From Albifimbria verrucaria (taxonomy: Eukaryota > Ascomycota > Sordariomycetes > Hypocreales > Stachybotryaceae): a stretch of DNA of 64,000 bases. This document shows, in pieces, positions 24,802 to 37,186 of the stretch. How positions within the stretch are numbered: position 1 is the first letter of the stretch; each line of letters opens with the position of its first letter. Under the pieces are notes generated by a model, which had not been told where the DNA came from, did not search any database, and was given only the letters and a program-made list of their open reading frames with translations. The position numbers and the translations under genes are program-made. The stretch is taken from contig JAHREC010000011.1 in assembly GCA_020081605.1 (NCBI GenBank), positions 5,022,001 through 5,086,000 of the forward strand, read 5' to 3'.

Positions 24802-26793
24802 ATGATTTACACCGAACTTCCTTCCAGCCTCAGCGAGGTTGATGTGATAATTGTTGGCGGTACGTGGGTTATAGTATACACCTGATTCTTCGTCTTACTC
24901 TACCTAGGTGGTACTGCTGGCTCTGTGGTAGCTGCGAGGCTCGCGGATGTCGATCGCACTACTACCATATTGCTTATCGAGCGTGGACCAGACAACTACG
25001 ATGACGCTGATGTTATTCATCCCGCTCTCTATAGGGCAAATTTTGACCCTATTAAGGGCAAAGCGTTATTCTATATTACTGGTGTAGAAGAACAATTAGC
25101 CAATCGGCCCATCGTGGTCGCCGCTGGTGGGCTTCTGGGAGGTGGTTCATCAGTAAATGGCATGATCTATGGCCGTGGACAGCGTGTTGATTACGACAGC
25201 TGGGCCACACCAGGTTGGTCAACAGATGATTTAATTCCATATCTGAGAAAGGTTGTGCTTCAACAAATCTCAAGGTCAGTACAGGCTGACATTTGTCTTG
25301 CAGCTAGAGACGTACTTTCCCGACGGCGATAAATCTACACACGGGGAAAACGGTCCCATAAACGTTTCTACAGGTACCTACCAAGATTATACTCTTCGAG
25401 ATGATTTCATTTCTGCTGCGAAAAATCTTGGCTATCCATATATCAAGGACTTGCAAGATTTAGACTCAATAATGGTGTCTCTACAGCTTACCGATACGTA
25501 TCTGCGGCCACGGGAAGAAGGCAAGATGCAGCTCATATGTACCTGCACCCCCGACTCCGTAGTGGTCAACACAAAAATCTACACGTCCTTGTCAAATCTC
25601 AGGTGGCTCGAGTTCTTTTTGAAAATAGCCGTGCGTCTGGTGTTGAATTCCGCACTGGGGATTCGACACGTGTCGTCACCGCTAGAAAACTCGTTATCCT
25701 CTCAGCAGGCTCTCTTGGTACACCGCAAATCCTCGAAAGATCAGGGGTGGGCAATCCCGATATATTGAGTGCAGCTAATGTCCCAGTTATCGCCAAGGTG
25801 CCTGGTGTCGGCCATGACTATCAAGACCATCAGATGCTTGTAGTCACATACAAGTCGACTCTTACCGTGGACCAATCAGTGGATAGCATTGTTAATGGTA
25901 ACATGAACCCGGTGCAGTTTGTGGAGAATAATGCAAGCATTCTGAGCTGGAATGGTATAGAGACCTTCGCCAAGCTTAGGCCAACCCAGCATGAAGTTGA
26001 AGGCTTCGCACCAGGCCTCCGTAAGTTATGGGCAAGGGATTACGCACAAACCCCTAACAAGCCATTGGCTGTTATCGTCCTTATGGCAGGGTGCGTAGAC
26101 CTTGTCGTAAAACTGAAAATAAGAACCAATATTGATATTAGTACAGTATTCTTGGTGATCCATCTGCATACCCTACAAGCGACCAGTATTTGTCTATGGC
26201 GTGCTATAGCACGTACCCATACTCCAGAGGTCACGTCGTAAGTTTCAATTTATCTTCATATCCTAGATTCTAATCAAACTGATTTGTATCAAGCACATTA
26301 CCGGCCCTGCCCTGGATGATCCTCTTGATTTCAAAACCGGGTGGCTAAATGATGCTGAAGGGGCAGACCTGCAGGCTCTGGTCTGGCTATACAAAAACAA
26401 CGTCAATTGGCCAAAGGAATGAAATACCCACGCGAGCAGGTTAGCCCATCTCCAAAATATCCCACGGATTCAAGTGCCTCAGAAAACTTAGTGCTTGGTC
26501 TCAATACTGAGGACGAAATTGTATACTCACCTGAGGACAATGCTGCAGTTGAGCAGCTAGTCAGAGAGACTGTTCAAACGGCTTTCCATTCTATGGGAAC
26601 ATGTAAGATGGCACCTCGGGAGAAGAAAGGGGTTGTTGATGCCGCTCTGGGTGTGTATGGTACTAAGGGTCTTAAAATTGCCGACCTGAGTATTTCGCCA
26701 GAAAACGTTTCGGGAAACACAATGAATACAGCTTTACTGATTGGAGAAAAGGCAGCTGATATCTTTATCCAGGAACTGGGCCTGGGGCGTTGA
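24802..26793 (+). CDS. GMC oxidoreductase, alcohol-oxidase-type (AA3_3-like)
   Basis: 593 residues from exons 24802-24859, 24908-25251, 25304-26090, 26147-26237 and 26294-26793, joined by GT-AG introns of 48-56 nt. The N terminus has the FAD ADP-binding motif (VIIVGGGTAGSVVAARL) without a signal peptide. GMC signature regions follow: GLLGGGSSVNGMIYGRG, SAGSLGTPQILERSG and the YPYSRGHVHITGP segment. The C terminus has the active-site HSMGTCKM and NTMNTALLIGEKAAD, where the second catalytic position is Asn, as in methanol/alcohol oxidases. It probably oxidises small alcohols with H2O2 release. Fungal alcohol oxidases can be peroxisomal, but the C terminus (ELGLGR) is not a clear PTS1. Two single bases are missing, at AA 25468-25469 and AAAAA 26393-26397. 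The H2O2 could serve peroxidases, which is inference only. Confidence 0.86.
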
Positions 26794-28172
26794 TAAATAT
26801 GACTTGCTCAGAGCAGATGACGAAGAAAGACCACCTATCTAAATGTGGAGATCGAAAAGGTTTTGTCAAAAGTTTCGGCCTATTGAGCATACCACCACAA
26901 TGTCGTTGCAGGTGTCGGGAGCAAGCTAAGATTTGCCGAATCAAACGGTGAAACAGGTACCACAATGTAATGCTAGGTTTCGCGCATCATTTATGAAACA
27001 CTTGGCTCTTATCCACAAATGCCATCGTCGATTTTCTGAGAATCTTGGTGTCTTGGGCAGTAGTAAATCTTGATCTTGGTTTCTTCACTCATCCATTACC
27101 ACCCCATGCAGATTCAATATAGTAGCTTCCATCTCACATATTCGAGAATTTTGATCCGTGTTCCTGTCCTAGATGCAAGCATACACACTGGATCTATCCT
27201 TGACAAAAACCTATAACCGGATAAGAACACCGCCAGAACAAGTCAAATGAATTTCTGTGCACCACCCCACTCAAATAATAAAGAAAGCTTGATTGATCAG
27301 TGCCAGTAGACCCAGAACCTCAAGGCATAATCAGACGAGACACTTAGATATACATGAGCGATTCAACACAAGTAACTAAGCTTGCAATAAGTAGATAATA
27401 CCATTTCGTATTGCATCACTTACCTACAGGCTCAAAGGGGGCTATATTCTATACTACCAGTACAATATGAGACGTTAATGAATTGGAAACCTCTACGTGA
27501 AATTTTGCATCGAGATTGCCTTCCTTCGCTTTCTATTTCGAGTTGTAGTCCAGATACTTTACCATTCCAAAATCCGTGTGAAAAAACGAGCCAATCGGCA
27601 GCGGCCACATGACCATGGATCCAAAGGACTGGTACCATCGCTTTAAGAACCGTTGTCATGTCTTAATCTGTCCCTTGATACGATTTAGCAATGAGACGCC
27701 CTTTGCCAGGTACATCTGTTAAAATGATCGCCTGCTGGCATAAGCTATACTCGGTCTTGAAAACTACAGTGGATCTTATCGAGTTCAAGGATAAACCTCA
27801 GAGGCGATACAATTTGACAAATACTTGAGCCATAATCTTGGCGGTAATGCTTCCGATGCCTTTTTTTTTTTTTTTTTTTTGCCTGTCGAAGTAGCGAACA
27901 TCCTCGTTTTGATAAATCGGCCGTGAAGACTGCTGCAGTTTGCTCATTGATTCCACAGTGAAATTCAATAAACCAATCACAGCTGCCGGAGGTCTTCCGG
28001 GCTACGTGCCAATTGAAAAGGAGCGTGGCTCCCATTCATTGCGTCATGGTTTCGTCGAAAGAGCTTGCAAGAAGTCGCCTGAGCCTAGGCTGGAAAAGGA
28101 CCAGGTCCTCATAGTAACACACAGAAACGAATTCCGCCCAACTATTCTCAGTTTCATTTCCATTTAGGACCA
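26794..28172. other. Intergenic region
   Basis: The 3' flank of the GMC gene and 5' flank of the next regulator. It contains a T20 homopolymer at 27861-27880. Minus-strand frames at 27432-27659 and 27745-28035 are not supported by motifs. Confidence 0.55.
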
Positions 28173-31100
28173 ATGAGTTTTCGCGCGATCCTGCCTGCGC
28201 CTGTGCCATCGCCGCCGCCTTCAGGAAACGATGGTGCCGGAGAAGGGCCAGCCAAGGGACCTGAAGATTCTCCCAAGCATAAACGCAGCGTCTTGCAAGC
28301 CTGCCATAACTGCCGAAGGCTGAAGATCAAGGTTGGTCGTATACCAAACGTGCAAGCCTTTTGTCCTCCTCATTCCAACGCTTGTATTTTTGGAGACGAG
28401 ATTAATAGGGCACTTAGTGTAACGGCAAGCGGCCAAAGTGTTCCAAGTGCATCGCTAAAGGCAAGCCATGCGGCTATATTGGGAATGAAGGCCAGTCGCG
28501 AGCTGCCGGTATAAAGGACCGACTCGTATCCTTAGAGAACCTCGTGACTGCGCTCCAAGCGAGCCCATTAGAACGGGTTAACCAGACCCTAACCGAAGTA
28601 CGAACGAGCGAAGATGTAATTCGAATTAAGAATCGTGGACTCGATATCACGGTTGCTACACAAGAGTCTAGTCTTACATTCACCCCTGGGAACAATGATG
28701 CTCAGCGTGGGAGAGAGAAGCAGGAGTCGACGCTCGAGTCCCTTCTGCTGCGTCATCCTCGAGCCATCCAACTGCTCCTTCCAAGGTGTCAGGCTTATTG
28801 TTTGTAGAGTCTCTTGAACCTCCAGCAACCGAAGAGGAAAACCAGGTGACGCCGCAACTCATTTCAGATTCGCTGTACGGGCAGCGGCAGAATTCTGCGA
28901 TGCCGGTAACACAGCCCCTGGATCAGGTTCGGTCTTTGCGCTCAAATATAGTGCTTCCGATGCAGTCAGTAGAATCAACAGTGCCTTGTACCCACTGCGG
29001 TAGGCAGCGACCGAAGTGTGTTACTTGCCTTAAGAAGAACCGACCCTTTGCCGACAACGACAAGAAACGTGTAGCTGAGCCTGACAAAGACGTTCCCATT
29101 ATCCAGCTGCTCCACGACCCATATGAAATACCTAACATCAACATTGAGATCACCGAAGAGGCCATAGATGGCTTCTATAGCTTGAGCGGTAGACTCTTCC
29201 ACACCTTCACACGAGAGCAGATCGAGAAGAAACTCGTGAACATTCGGAATAATCAGGGCAGAAACGATAACACGCAACGCATTGACGTCTGCTGTGTTAT
29301 GGCCGTTGCTGCAGTCGGCTCGCAATATGTCAATCGAACACACGATTCAAAAGCTCAGGAATATATGTTTTATGAAACAGCCAAGCGCTATGTTGACTTC
29401 GTCATAGAACATCAGCCCCTCGTTGGAATTCTTTAATAAGGCTATGGTTGCCCTAGCATATGTTGGTACGTTTCGTTAATCCAAAAATTCATCTTGCTAA
29501 TTTCTCCACCAAATTAGACACGGGTCTTAGTATGTCCAGAAGGTTTGGCCTCGACATGCGGATATGCCAGCAGCGAGATCTCACCCAGACCGCTTGGATA
29601 AGCTATCGGAAAACCTGGCGAACTCTTGTCTTCTTATCAACGTTGGACCTTCCACCGATACCAAATTTCCAGCAGCTAACTCTACAACAGGTGGCTATCG
29701 TCAACTCTAGGTTATTTGTCCGCAAATGATGCATTTTCAGTTCAAATGGTAGGATGTATGTCTTATGCGTTTATCCAGTTTTCGATCGCTGACTGCCTTA
29801 AGCCTTCCGAGATGGAGATATGTGATACCAGCGACATATCTGAAAGTACGTAGAGTCCCTATTCGCCTCAAGACGCCACTTCTATAGACGCTTCATTAAC
29901 CCTTTCTTAGTGGTGCAAACCGAGTTGACCAAGATTGCTATCCTAAAAGCTCGAATCCTCCGCATACATGTATCGTTCAGATCCATGACGCTACTATCTG
30001 TTGAGTCAATAGTACGAGATTTGCAGGACTGGTATGATCGATTAGCTCCAGAGCTCCGTCTGGAACGTATGGGAGAGGTTGATATGCCTCTTGAGGCAAG
30101 GTGCTCTCTCTTCCACGTCCACCTGCTCTACCTCGGTGCAATTATGCTCCTCTACCGCCGCGTAGCTTCACAATACCTCCAGTTCTGGAATATTGAGCCA
30201 GAGCAAGAGACACTGCCAGGTGTTCATAGAGATAGGATCGCGGAATACAGTGAGCGAGCGTTACTAGCTGCTACTAACTCTGCCAGGATCCTCAAGCTCT
30301 CCTTGGATGAGGGTGGTGTATTTAAGCGCTGCTGGTTGGTCATGTTCGTCTGCTTTCATGATTTCCTTATAACTCCTTTACGTGCTTGTTTGGCACGGGT
30401 GAAGGTAAACATCAACTAATCACCTCGCAGATTTCAATCTTTCATATCTTGTGCCATCATACTCCATGTAGAAGTTCAGCATATGCTTAGCAGATGCAAC
30501 ACGATGCAGTGGGAATCAAATTTGATTCATGCTCAGTGCTGTCTTGAGGTACTTGAATATTGCGGTTCCTTGGACCCGGTAGCCTCTCAGTTTCATAAAC
30601 GGCTGGCTACTATCTACCAAATGTTACTCGAAGAACAGTCGAAACCCTCAACGGAGGGAGAGGAGGTTGTTGCGGTGGTGGATGCTGATGTTAAGAGCCA
30701 CCAAAACTCACAAATTTCGGAACCGCTTATGCATGTCAATGGGGATGATGAATCATATTCCCAAGCACATTATCTATTTAGTTTCCCGAAGGACACACCC
30801 GAAAACTACCGGCAACTCTCCTCGACCTCCTCCGTATGCTTTGCCGGCCATACGACAATCCGGCGCAGGAGCAGGCATCCGAAACTGCTATTACGGCCCG
30901 CTGGAGTCGCGAATCGACGCTCTATGAAGATTTGTACATGGTCGAGCGAATGGACTGGGACTTTGAGAAGGCCACTCCCTTCAGCTGGGATGTGGAAAGT
31001 CTTGGTATCAGTAACGCAGTTCATTCCGGTGCCCAGGAGTTTCTGGGCGCTTCCGTACGCCATGGCAACATAGCCACCTCATCACAATCAGACCAGCATG

Positions 31101-31189
31101 ATTTAGCCCAGACCGTCGCTGGCAATCGACTTCTAGGTTCTCAGAGCCCAAGCGGCTGGGCAGCCGCTCCCGTGATGAGGCAATTGTAG
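28173..31189 (+). CDS. Large Zn2Cys6 transcription factor with fungal-specific domain
   Basis: About 910 residues from exons 28173-28331, 28418-29465, 29518-29845, 29911-30343 and 30431-31189. The first intron (86 nt) splits the zinc cluster. Spliced, it reads ACHNCRRLKIKCNGKRPKCS with KCIAKGKPC, a complete binuclear cluster followed by a linker and KDRLVSLENLV (probable dimerisation helix). The middle-homology region is recognisable at GLSMSRRFGLDMRICQQ, STLGYLSANDAF, CWLVIFQSFISCAIILHVEV, and near the C terminus RMLCRPYDNPAQ and MVERMDWDFEKATPFSWDV. The 87-nt intron 30344-30430 is read through in frame by a naive ORF. Four frame changes are needed, near 28709-28711, 29424-29433, about 29690 and 30832-30833. 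The two middle ones are +1 or -2, the others -1. An extra CysX2Cys pair lies at 28987-29028. It is a nuclear regulator with unknown targets. Confidence 0.8.
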
Positions 31190-32547
31190 AGCTTAGTAGC
31201 TACTCGAAATACAACCCACCGTGTAGGAGATGCGTATGGTTGATTATTATAATCTTCGGCGCTTTGCTCGTAAGCACGGTGTAAATATTTTATCCTAACA
31301 GCCCTGTCATAGAAATTGCGCCAAGGGCCATCTGAACGGAGGCATATCTTATACCTTAAAAGTTTTACGTATCTCAATGTTATCCATGGGTTCGTGACAC
31401 GTTTTTGTAGCTCTGTCTTAAACTTTGTCTAATCAGTATGACGTTTGCGCGTTGCGAAATGGTCCTCGTTCGAGCCACCAAGATTCTCAAGTACGAGCTA
31501 CACTATGGGCAGTATAGCCAAACGATAGAGTTATACGATACCTACCTATTACCGGATGTGGATGAACACAGCGACTACATTATTCTATCCTTGCAAAGAG
31601 TAATAATGGTGGTGCACATTAAATTCAGTATCTTATCTGCCTAATTAGGTCTTTTATAGGGTTGCTTATGGCCTGATTCACTAGACCCGAGTCCTTGTAG
31701 TTGCTTTTTTCACTGACAACTTCTCTCCACGGTTATTTACCAAGGCTCCGTTTGTCATGCATCGCTCATGGCTGGGGACATAGTACGAAGATTAATCTAG
31801 ATTAGTTAGATTATTTTTGCGGCCTCTAGTTTGCGTTATGCTTGACGGGAAAAAAGGAGGACTGGTCGTACGATTGATGAAGATAAGAACTGAAAGCCAT
31901 AGCCAATCTTTGCGTTTTGGTAGTGGAATTTATGAATAAACGTTACGAAGTGATGGAGAATACCGCAGTAGAATGAGTCTATTTGGCATATTTTCAAAGT
32001 AACCACACTTCCACTCGTTTTCGAGATAACATCTACACACTATTCGTTGTAAACGCATCTATCATGACTAAGAAAATGAAACCAAGAAGAAGGCTACATA
32101 AGAACCTGAACAATGCGCATTTTATTGAGGTAACATGTGCCATTCATTCGCTGATTACAGATGCTACTCTCTACAGGGACTGCTGGAAACTATTTATGTT
32201 GACAATTGAGTCCCGGCTTCGATCACACACTGGTATCAAGTTCAGATTGAAAAAACTCAATGAACGTTGAACTATTTAATGAGCAGATTCTATCTAAAGA
32301 CGAGCCCTTTCTTGTAACAGAACATTTCGGCGTTTGTTTGTAATTTCCTCTTACCTGCGTTCAAACATAATACTACATTCAAGACGCTTTATAAGAAGTG
32401 CGACTTGTCAACTCATATTCATAATCACAATGCAGTGACAACTTTTATTAACAAAACTATAGCTTTATAGCTCTTTTGGCAAAACTGATAAAAGAAGCAG
32501 ATTTCACGTCTGATTACTTCATGCTTTTTCTGGTCGTATTCCTATAA
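31190..32547. other. Intergenic region between convergent genes
   Basis: 3' flanks of the regulator (plus) and transporter (minus). Frames at 31438-31644 and 31983-32270 lack motifs and splice support. A+T-rich throughout; no RNA gene seen. Confidence 0.55.
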
Positions 32548-34450
32548 TTACACTGCCTCAGCATCCAATTTTTTTGACTGCCCGACCTTTGGTGCTTCGC
32601 CCAATTTACCATCCATGTCCATCGCATCCAACACACCAAAATGATGAATCTCACTCTCATTGATGCCCCTATAGCCACTGTGGCTACCAAACACATACCA
32701 GACATACATGGTCATTAGGATGGCCACCAGAAGAAATGCGAAGATGGTCCAGTTACCCATCGAATACATTGGTGAGTTCGAACTTGGGAACAAGAATGGG
32801 GCGGAAATGCCACCGCAATTGGCAATGGCAATCATGCCTCCCGTTGCCAGTGCAGTGGCTGTTGAGCCCTCGACAGTGGCAGTACGATGCTATGTATAAG
32901 GATGTATTAATAACCTGTGAGATATAATCACACTTCTCAAGGAGGACGGTGTTAACTCACAGCCACGAAGGGAAGGACAGCCGCATTAGTGCAAGCTATG
33001 ATGAAGACGGCGAAATATCGAACCCGCCAGTCCTCAACTATTGCCAGAAGAAGGTAGCCAATAGCTACGAAGATTAAAGCTCCAATGACGTGTCTAGATC
33101 GCTCCTTCGTCTTATCACTATGCATACAATTACCAATGATGATGAAAAGTGCAAAAACGTTGGGGGCACAGTCAAAAGCTGAGCGTCGTAGCCTTTAAAG
33201 CCAAGCGATGACACAATTGTAGGGGCAAAGTATCCGAACGCGTTGAGGGAGTTAGTCATGAGAAAATATTGTATCGCAAACAGCCAGAAGAAGGGCTCAA
33301 CAACAGTTTCCTTGGCAATCTTGCTGTCCCAGTGTTTGTCCTTCATGGAAGGCACATTGGGACCAAGTCGGGCGACAACGAAAGCTCGCTCTTCTGGTGT
33401 GAGCCAAGAAGCGGTCTGGGGATCTGGTTGCGTGTATTTGTGAGTGAACTGATTACAGAACCAATGAGTTATTGCCATTAATACAGCCGCAACTTACAAT
33501 CGGGAAGCCAGAACCACACCATGATACCCACAATAACGGCCGGGATACCTTCCAAAATGAAGAGCCTAAGAAGAACGAAGTGTCAGAAACGAACAATGTG
33601 GCAGAGTTGAATATTCGAAATTACCATTGCCAGCCGGCCAGTCGAGCATGCCCGTTTAGGAAAGAAATTCCCGTTGCTAACAAACCTCCAAATGCACCGG
33701 CTACGGCAACGCTAGATGCAAAGATTGCCATCCTGGTGGCTCGCTCCTCAGGCTTATACCAAAAGCAGAGATACATCATTATACTAAAGGCAGTCAGTCC
33801 ATGATATTTACGAGTTTTCCAGTTATTCTGAAGAATCACTGCTGACATAGTTGTCATTTGGGGAAGAAGAAATAGAGACTAACCCTGGAAAGAAACCAGC
33901 TTCGGCGAGACCAAGAAAAAATCGCACCACCAGTAGTCCTCCATAACTGGATACAGCAGCTGTGCAAATGGTGATGATACCCCACGATACCATGATCCTA
34001 GAAATCCACTTGCTAGGCGAAAAGTACTTAAGCATGATATTACTAGGGAATTCCATTAAAACGTATGGAACAAAGAACAAAGCCACGGCCACATTATACC
34101 GCTGGCCAGTAAGACTGAGCTGCTCGACGATATTGTCCTCGGGTGTATCATTGTTGAGAGTGCGCGCGTTACCGAGGTTGACACGGTCAAGGTAATCTGT
34201 GTAGAAGAAAATATGGTCAGAAAGCCCCGTGGCCTCGCCCTGTGAGACTGAAGGATCTGAAATATTTGTTCAGTTCCATGATCATTGATTACGCACTAAG
34301 CAGGTAGGTAAGACAAATCCATGGTAAGATTCGAATGTCCTGTTTCCAGACAACTCTCTTTTCCATCTCCTTGTCATCCAGATTGACCGTCTCTAGACCA
34401 GGGACATCCAGAGATGGCTTTGGAGCGAAAAATTTGCTCCAATTAACCAT
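32548..34450 (-). CDS. MFS transporter, DAL5/allantoate-permease-like (ACS family)
   Basis: Six exons: 34450-34297, 34196-33884, 33783-33625, 33565-33498, 33423-32961 and 32889-32548. GT-AG introns are 59-100 nt. With one base restored in GGGGG 33162-33166 (CCCCC on the coding strand) the total is 1,500 nt, or 499 residues. Family motifs in order are YLLNYLDRVNLGNAR after helix 1, FFVPYVLMEFPSNIMLKY, FFLGLAEAGFFPG, WYKPEERATRMAIF, AGWQWLFILEGIPAV, WLTPEERAFVVARLG, AQLLTVPP and NCGGISAPFLFP. Twelve hydrophobic segments are expected. ACS-family members import organic anions such as allantoate, nicotinate, pantothenate or tartrate by proton symport at the plasma membrane. The substrate here is not predictable from sequence. 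Confidence 0.87.
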
Positions 34451-36020
34451 GATGGGATATGTATGTGTAAAAAGGAAAGAAGAAACAGTTAAGAATAGTA
34501 GAGGGTTAATACGTCTTGGGGACTAGGTGAGGTGCGATCAGGCTGGTTCATAATAATTGGGTGCTATTAAATGGAGTTTTTTCTGGCTGTTATATCAGAT
34601 TTACTTTCAAACAGAGGTGATCGTGCGACTTTCGAGCAATTGTCTTGTTCGGTGCTGATATGTTGGACAAGTGCCAGATCTACCGGCTATGCCGAGACGC
34701 CGAGTATTTGTCAAATGCTTGTGCAATCGGTCGTCTAGCAGCAATACGCAGAGCTACTTTATTCATTACCGATCACGGAGCATCTGTTATCATAAGATGC
34801 CGAAATATACGATTGGACATGTCACTTTTGGTATCTAAGATACTTACTACCACTGCCGTTGTATCATATTTTAGCAGTGGTTTTTGTAATATTGATTGCG
34901 GCAATTTTCATTCAGTCTTTCCTACATGCCTGCTTAGCACCATGGCAGAGATAGCTTATCTTGCCGATCTCTTGGCTTATGGAAAGGTTCCGAGAGATAA
35001 CGCATTGTCAGCCAACTTAACAAGTGGAGAGCCAATTGGGGAACTTGGCAGGTTACATCTGGCTAGCCTCGTAACCCACTGCTGCATAATCTAAAGGATG
35101 GTCCGTAACAATGTCAACAGCAGGAGGCTTGGGAGCGATGTCGGGGAGTCGAACTGAAATGGCTGGAGGAGAAATCAAGGCGGGGTAATTTCAATATCTC
35201 CATGGAGCTAAAGCCTGAACTGGTTCCAAAGTTGATTCATCGTGGTTAGTCATGGGGAAATCGACCCTAATAAGTCGAAACAATTCATGTTGATTGAGCC
35301 AACCAGCGTTTCAATACGGAGAACGGACTTCGCCTAATCAAGGCCTTCTGTATGAAGTCACATGCCTCCAACACAGCCCGATTCACATGATAAGGCTTCG
35401 AAGTTTGTGGTGCAGCGAGAAAATATAACACTCAAGTTACGTAACAGCTCCTGGAGTTCAGCTGAAGGTGGTTGGATGATCGAGATATGTCTTGCTTGCT
35501 TCATGCACAAAGGTTATCAATGCCACACATCATTGAGAAGTCAGAACAGATTTTAACACGCCTCGTAGGTGATCCTCAGGTGCAGGGTAAGCAACAAACT
35601 GGGAAATTGACTAGTGATAAAGCAAAGTGGTTTATTGCTTAGATACCTACGACTTAGGCGTTTTCAGTACTGCAGGTAAGTTAAAGTGAAGAGTACCAGA
35701 AGAAATTATAGATTCAGAGTAAGAGTTACTCACAAATCTTTCCAAGTTCTTGGATCTGTTTTTGTGGGAGTGCATAAGCTTAACAGACCAGCAAATTCTA
35801 CTGACAGAACTTCTTACATCATGCATGGATCTTGCAGTTTCAAATAAAAATTGTGTAATGAATTGATCGGCATTTCGAGCTCGCTGTACCTATCCTTACC
35901 ATTTCGATGTTTGGCCGCCTGAAGAAGGTATTCTGGCCCGAAAGATCAGCATGAAATTAGGGAGTAAGCAAGATACAATTCATCGTGCGCAGCAAAAATA
36001 AAATGAGTAGATAGATCAAC
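34451..36020. other. Intergenic region between transporter and tRNA
   Basis: Holds the transporter promoter. The 149-codon frame at 34645-35094 is the longest open stretch, but it has no family motif and an improbable mix of Cys, Arg and Ile codons, so I do not call it a gene. Nothing else is recognised. Confidence 0.55.
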
Positions 36021-36103
36021 TCCGGTACTGGGAATCGAACCCAGGGCTGCTCGGCAACTTCAGATATGAGAGCGAGCGATGTTAGCCACTACACCATACC
36101 GGA
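36021..36103 (-). tRNA. tRNA-Glu (anticodon CTC) with a short intron
   Basis: Read on the minus strand, the 7-bp acceptor stem TCCGGTA pairs perfectly with TACCGGA. The T arm CTGGG-TTCGATT-CCCAG is perfect. The D arm carries TGGTGTAGTGGCTA. The anticodon stem GCTCG/CGAGC encloses a CTCTCA loop start, placing CTC at positions 34-36 for the Glu codon GAG. About 12 extra bases follow position 37, the canonical site of nuclear tRNA introns. Total length is 83 nt with no CCA encoded, as expected for a eukaryotic nuclear tRNA. It stands alone with no tRNA neighbours. Confidence 0.93.
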
Positions 36104-37186
36104 CTAACCAGATTAGGTCTTCTACGGCTTCTGGACCACAAACTTTTAAATTATAATTGTTTGATCTCAGGGGTTTCGTCGTCAAACATAATTCAAATCA
36201 CAATGATTGGTAGATAGTTACTGGAGCGACGTTAAAAGACCGACTGAAGCTGCTAGAACTAATCTAATCATCGCAGAATCCAAAATTCTGACTTATGAAA
36301 TATCACTAAGTAGTCTCCCCAGATGAGGAGTTGAGCATGACTGGCTGTTTTACACCCACATCATTTTTTACCTTTTCTCCCCGTGAACTGTCAGTGCTCT
36401 CTGATAGTTATGCTACGAAAGAACGCTTACTACAGCTTAGTTCATGTGTGATTACTAGAATTCTTCTACTCAACTTTCTTTCCTGCTTGCAAAGGATGGT
36501 AGGATACGAGAAGTTCTATACAGCATGGACATCAGTATAATTGGAGCTCAAAGAACGTGGCGTAGGAACACGGCGGAGCCCGGCCGTTGACTCGAACAAT
36601 GAATAGTTCCTTGAGGGTCGCAAAGAGGTGCGTCATATTGCAGAAGCACTATAATGAAAAGACGGTTGGAAGAGAGGTGGTGACATATTGCTAGAGGGAA
36701 GGCATGGGGCTTTTCCTTTCATTAGCCATGCTTAATGCGTTCTGCCAGCCTGAGAAGGTAAATTTAATTTTCATTGTGCCCTAGTATAAGCCCCAGTCTC
36801 TTGAATGATTGGGTTCAAAACAGGAATCTCAACTCTACATATGTGGATTCCAGCGGTGAGCATGCCTAAGATGGACATGAATTGTAGCAACAGTAGCTTG
36901 AGGACATCAATGGCATAGATCGTCCAAAAAGCTCGTATTATACGTGATGACACAGAGGCCACAATAAATTTGTTGGGAATTGATGCATGACATCTACTTT
37001 GCTGTGACATTTGTCCTGGGAGTTTAATGTATGATGCAGCAGTTACTCGGACGTCTTCTCCTTAAAGTATATCGCTAAGGCCCACTTGAAGACTTAAATC
37101 GCTCTGCTATACAAAATACAGCCCATCTGGATGCTGATATCTAATTCGACTGACCTTGCTATTTGTCTTCAATACCAAGGCCCTTC
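36104..37186. other. Intergenic region
   Basis: Between the tRNA and the 3' end of the acyltransferase. Frames at 36331-36540 and 36771-37010 have no motif. Nothing recognised. Confidence 0.55.

Noticed and set aside
27861..27880. T20 homopolymer as a poly-A tail of a retroelement
   Set aside because: No element body, target-site duplication or coding trace is visible next to it.
30344..30430. In-frame coding continuation (…ITPLRACLARVK) of the large regulator
   Set aside because: Removing it as an 87-nt GT-AG intron restores the family segment CWLVIFQSFISCAIILH, so it is intronic.
34645..35094. 149-codon plus-strand frame between transporter and tRNA
   Set aside because: No motif, no signal or membrane pattern, and no splice context; it is most likely chance.
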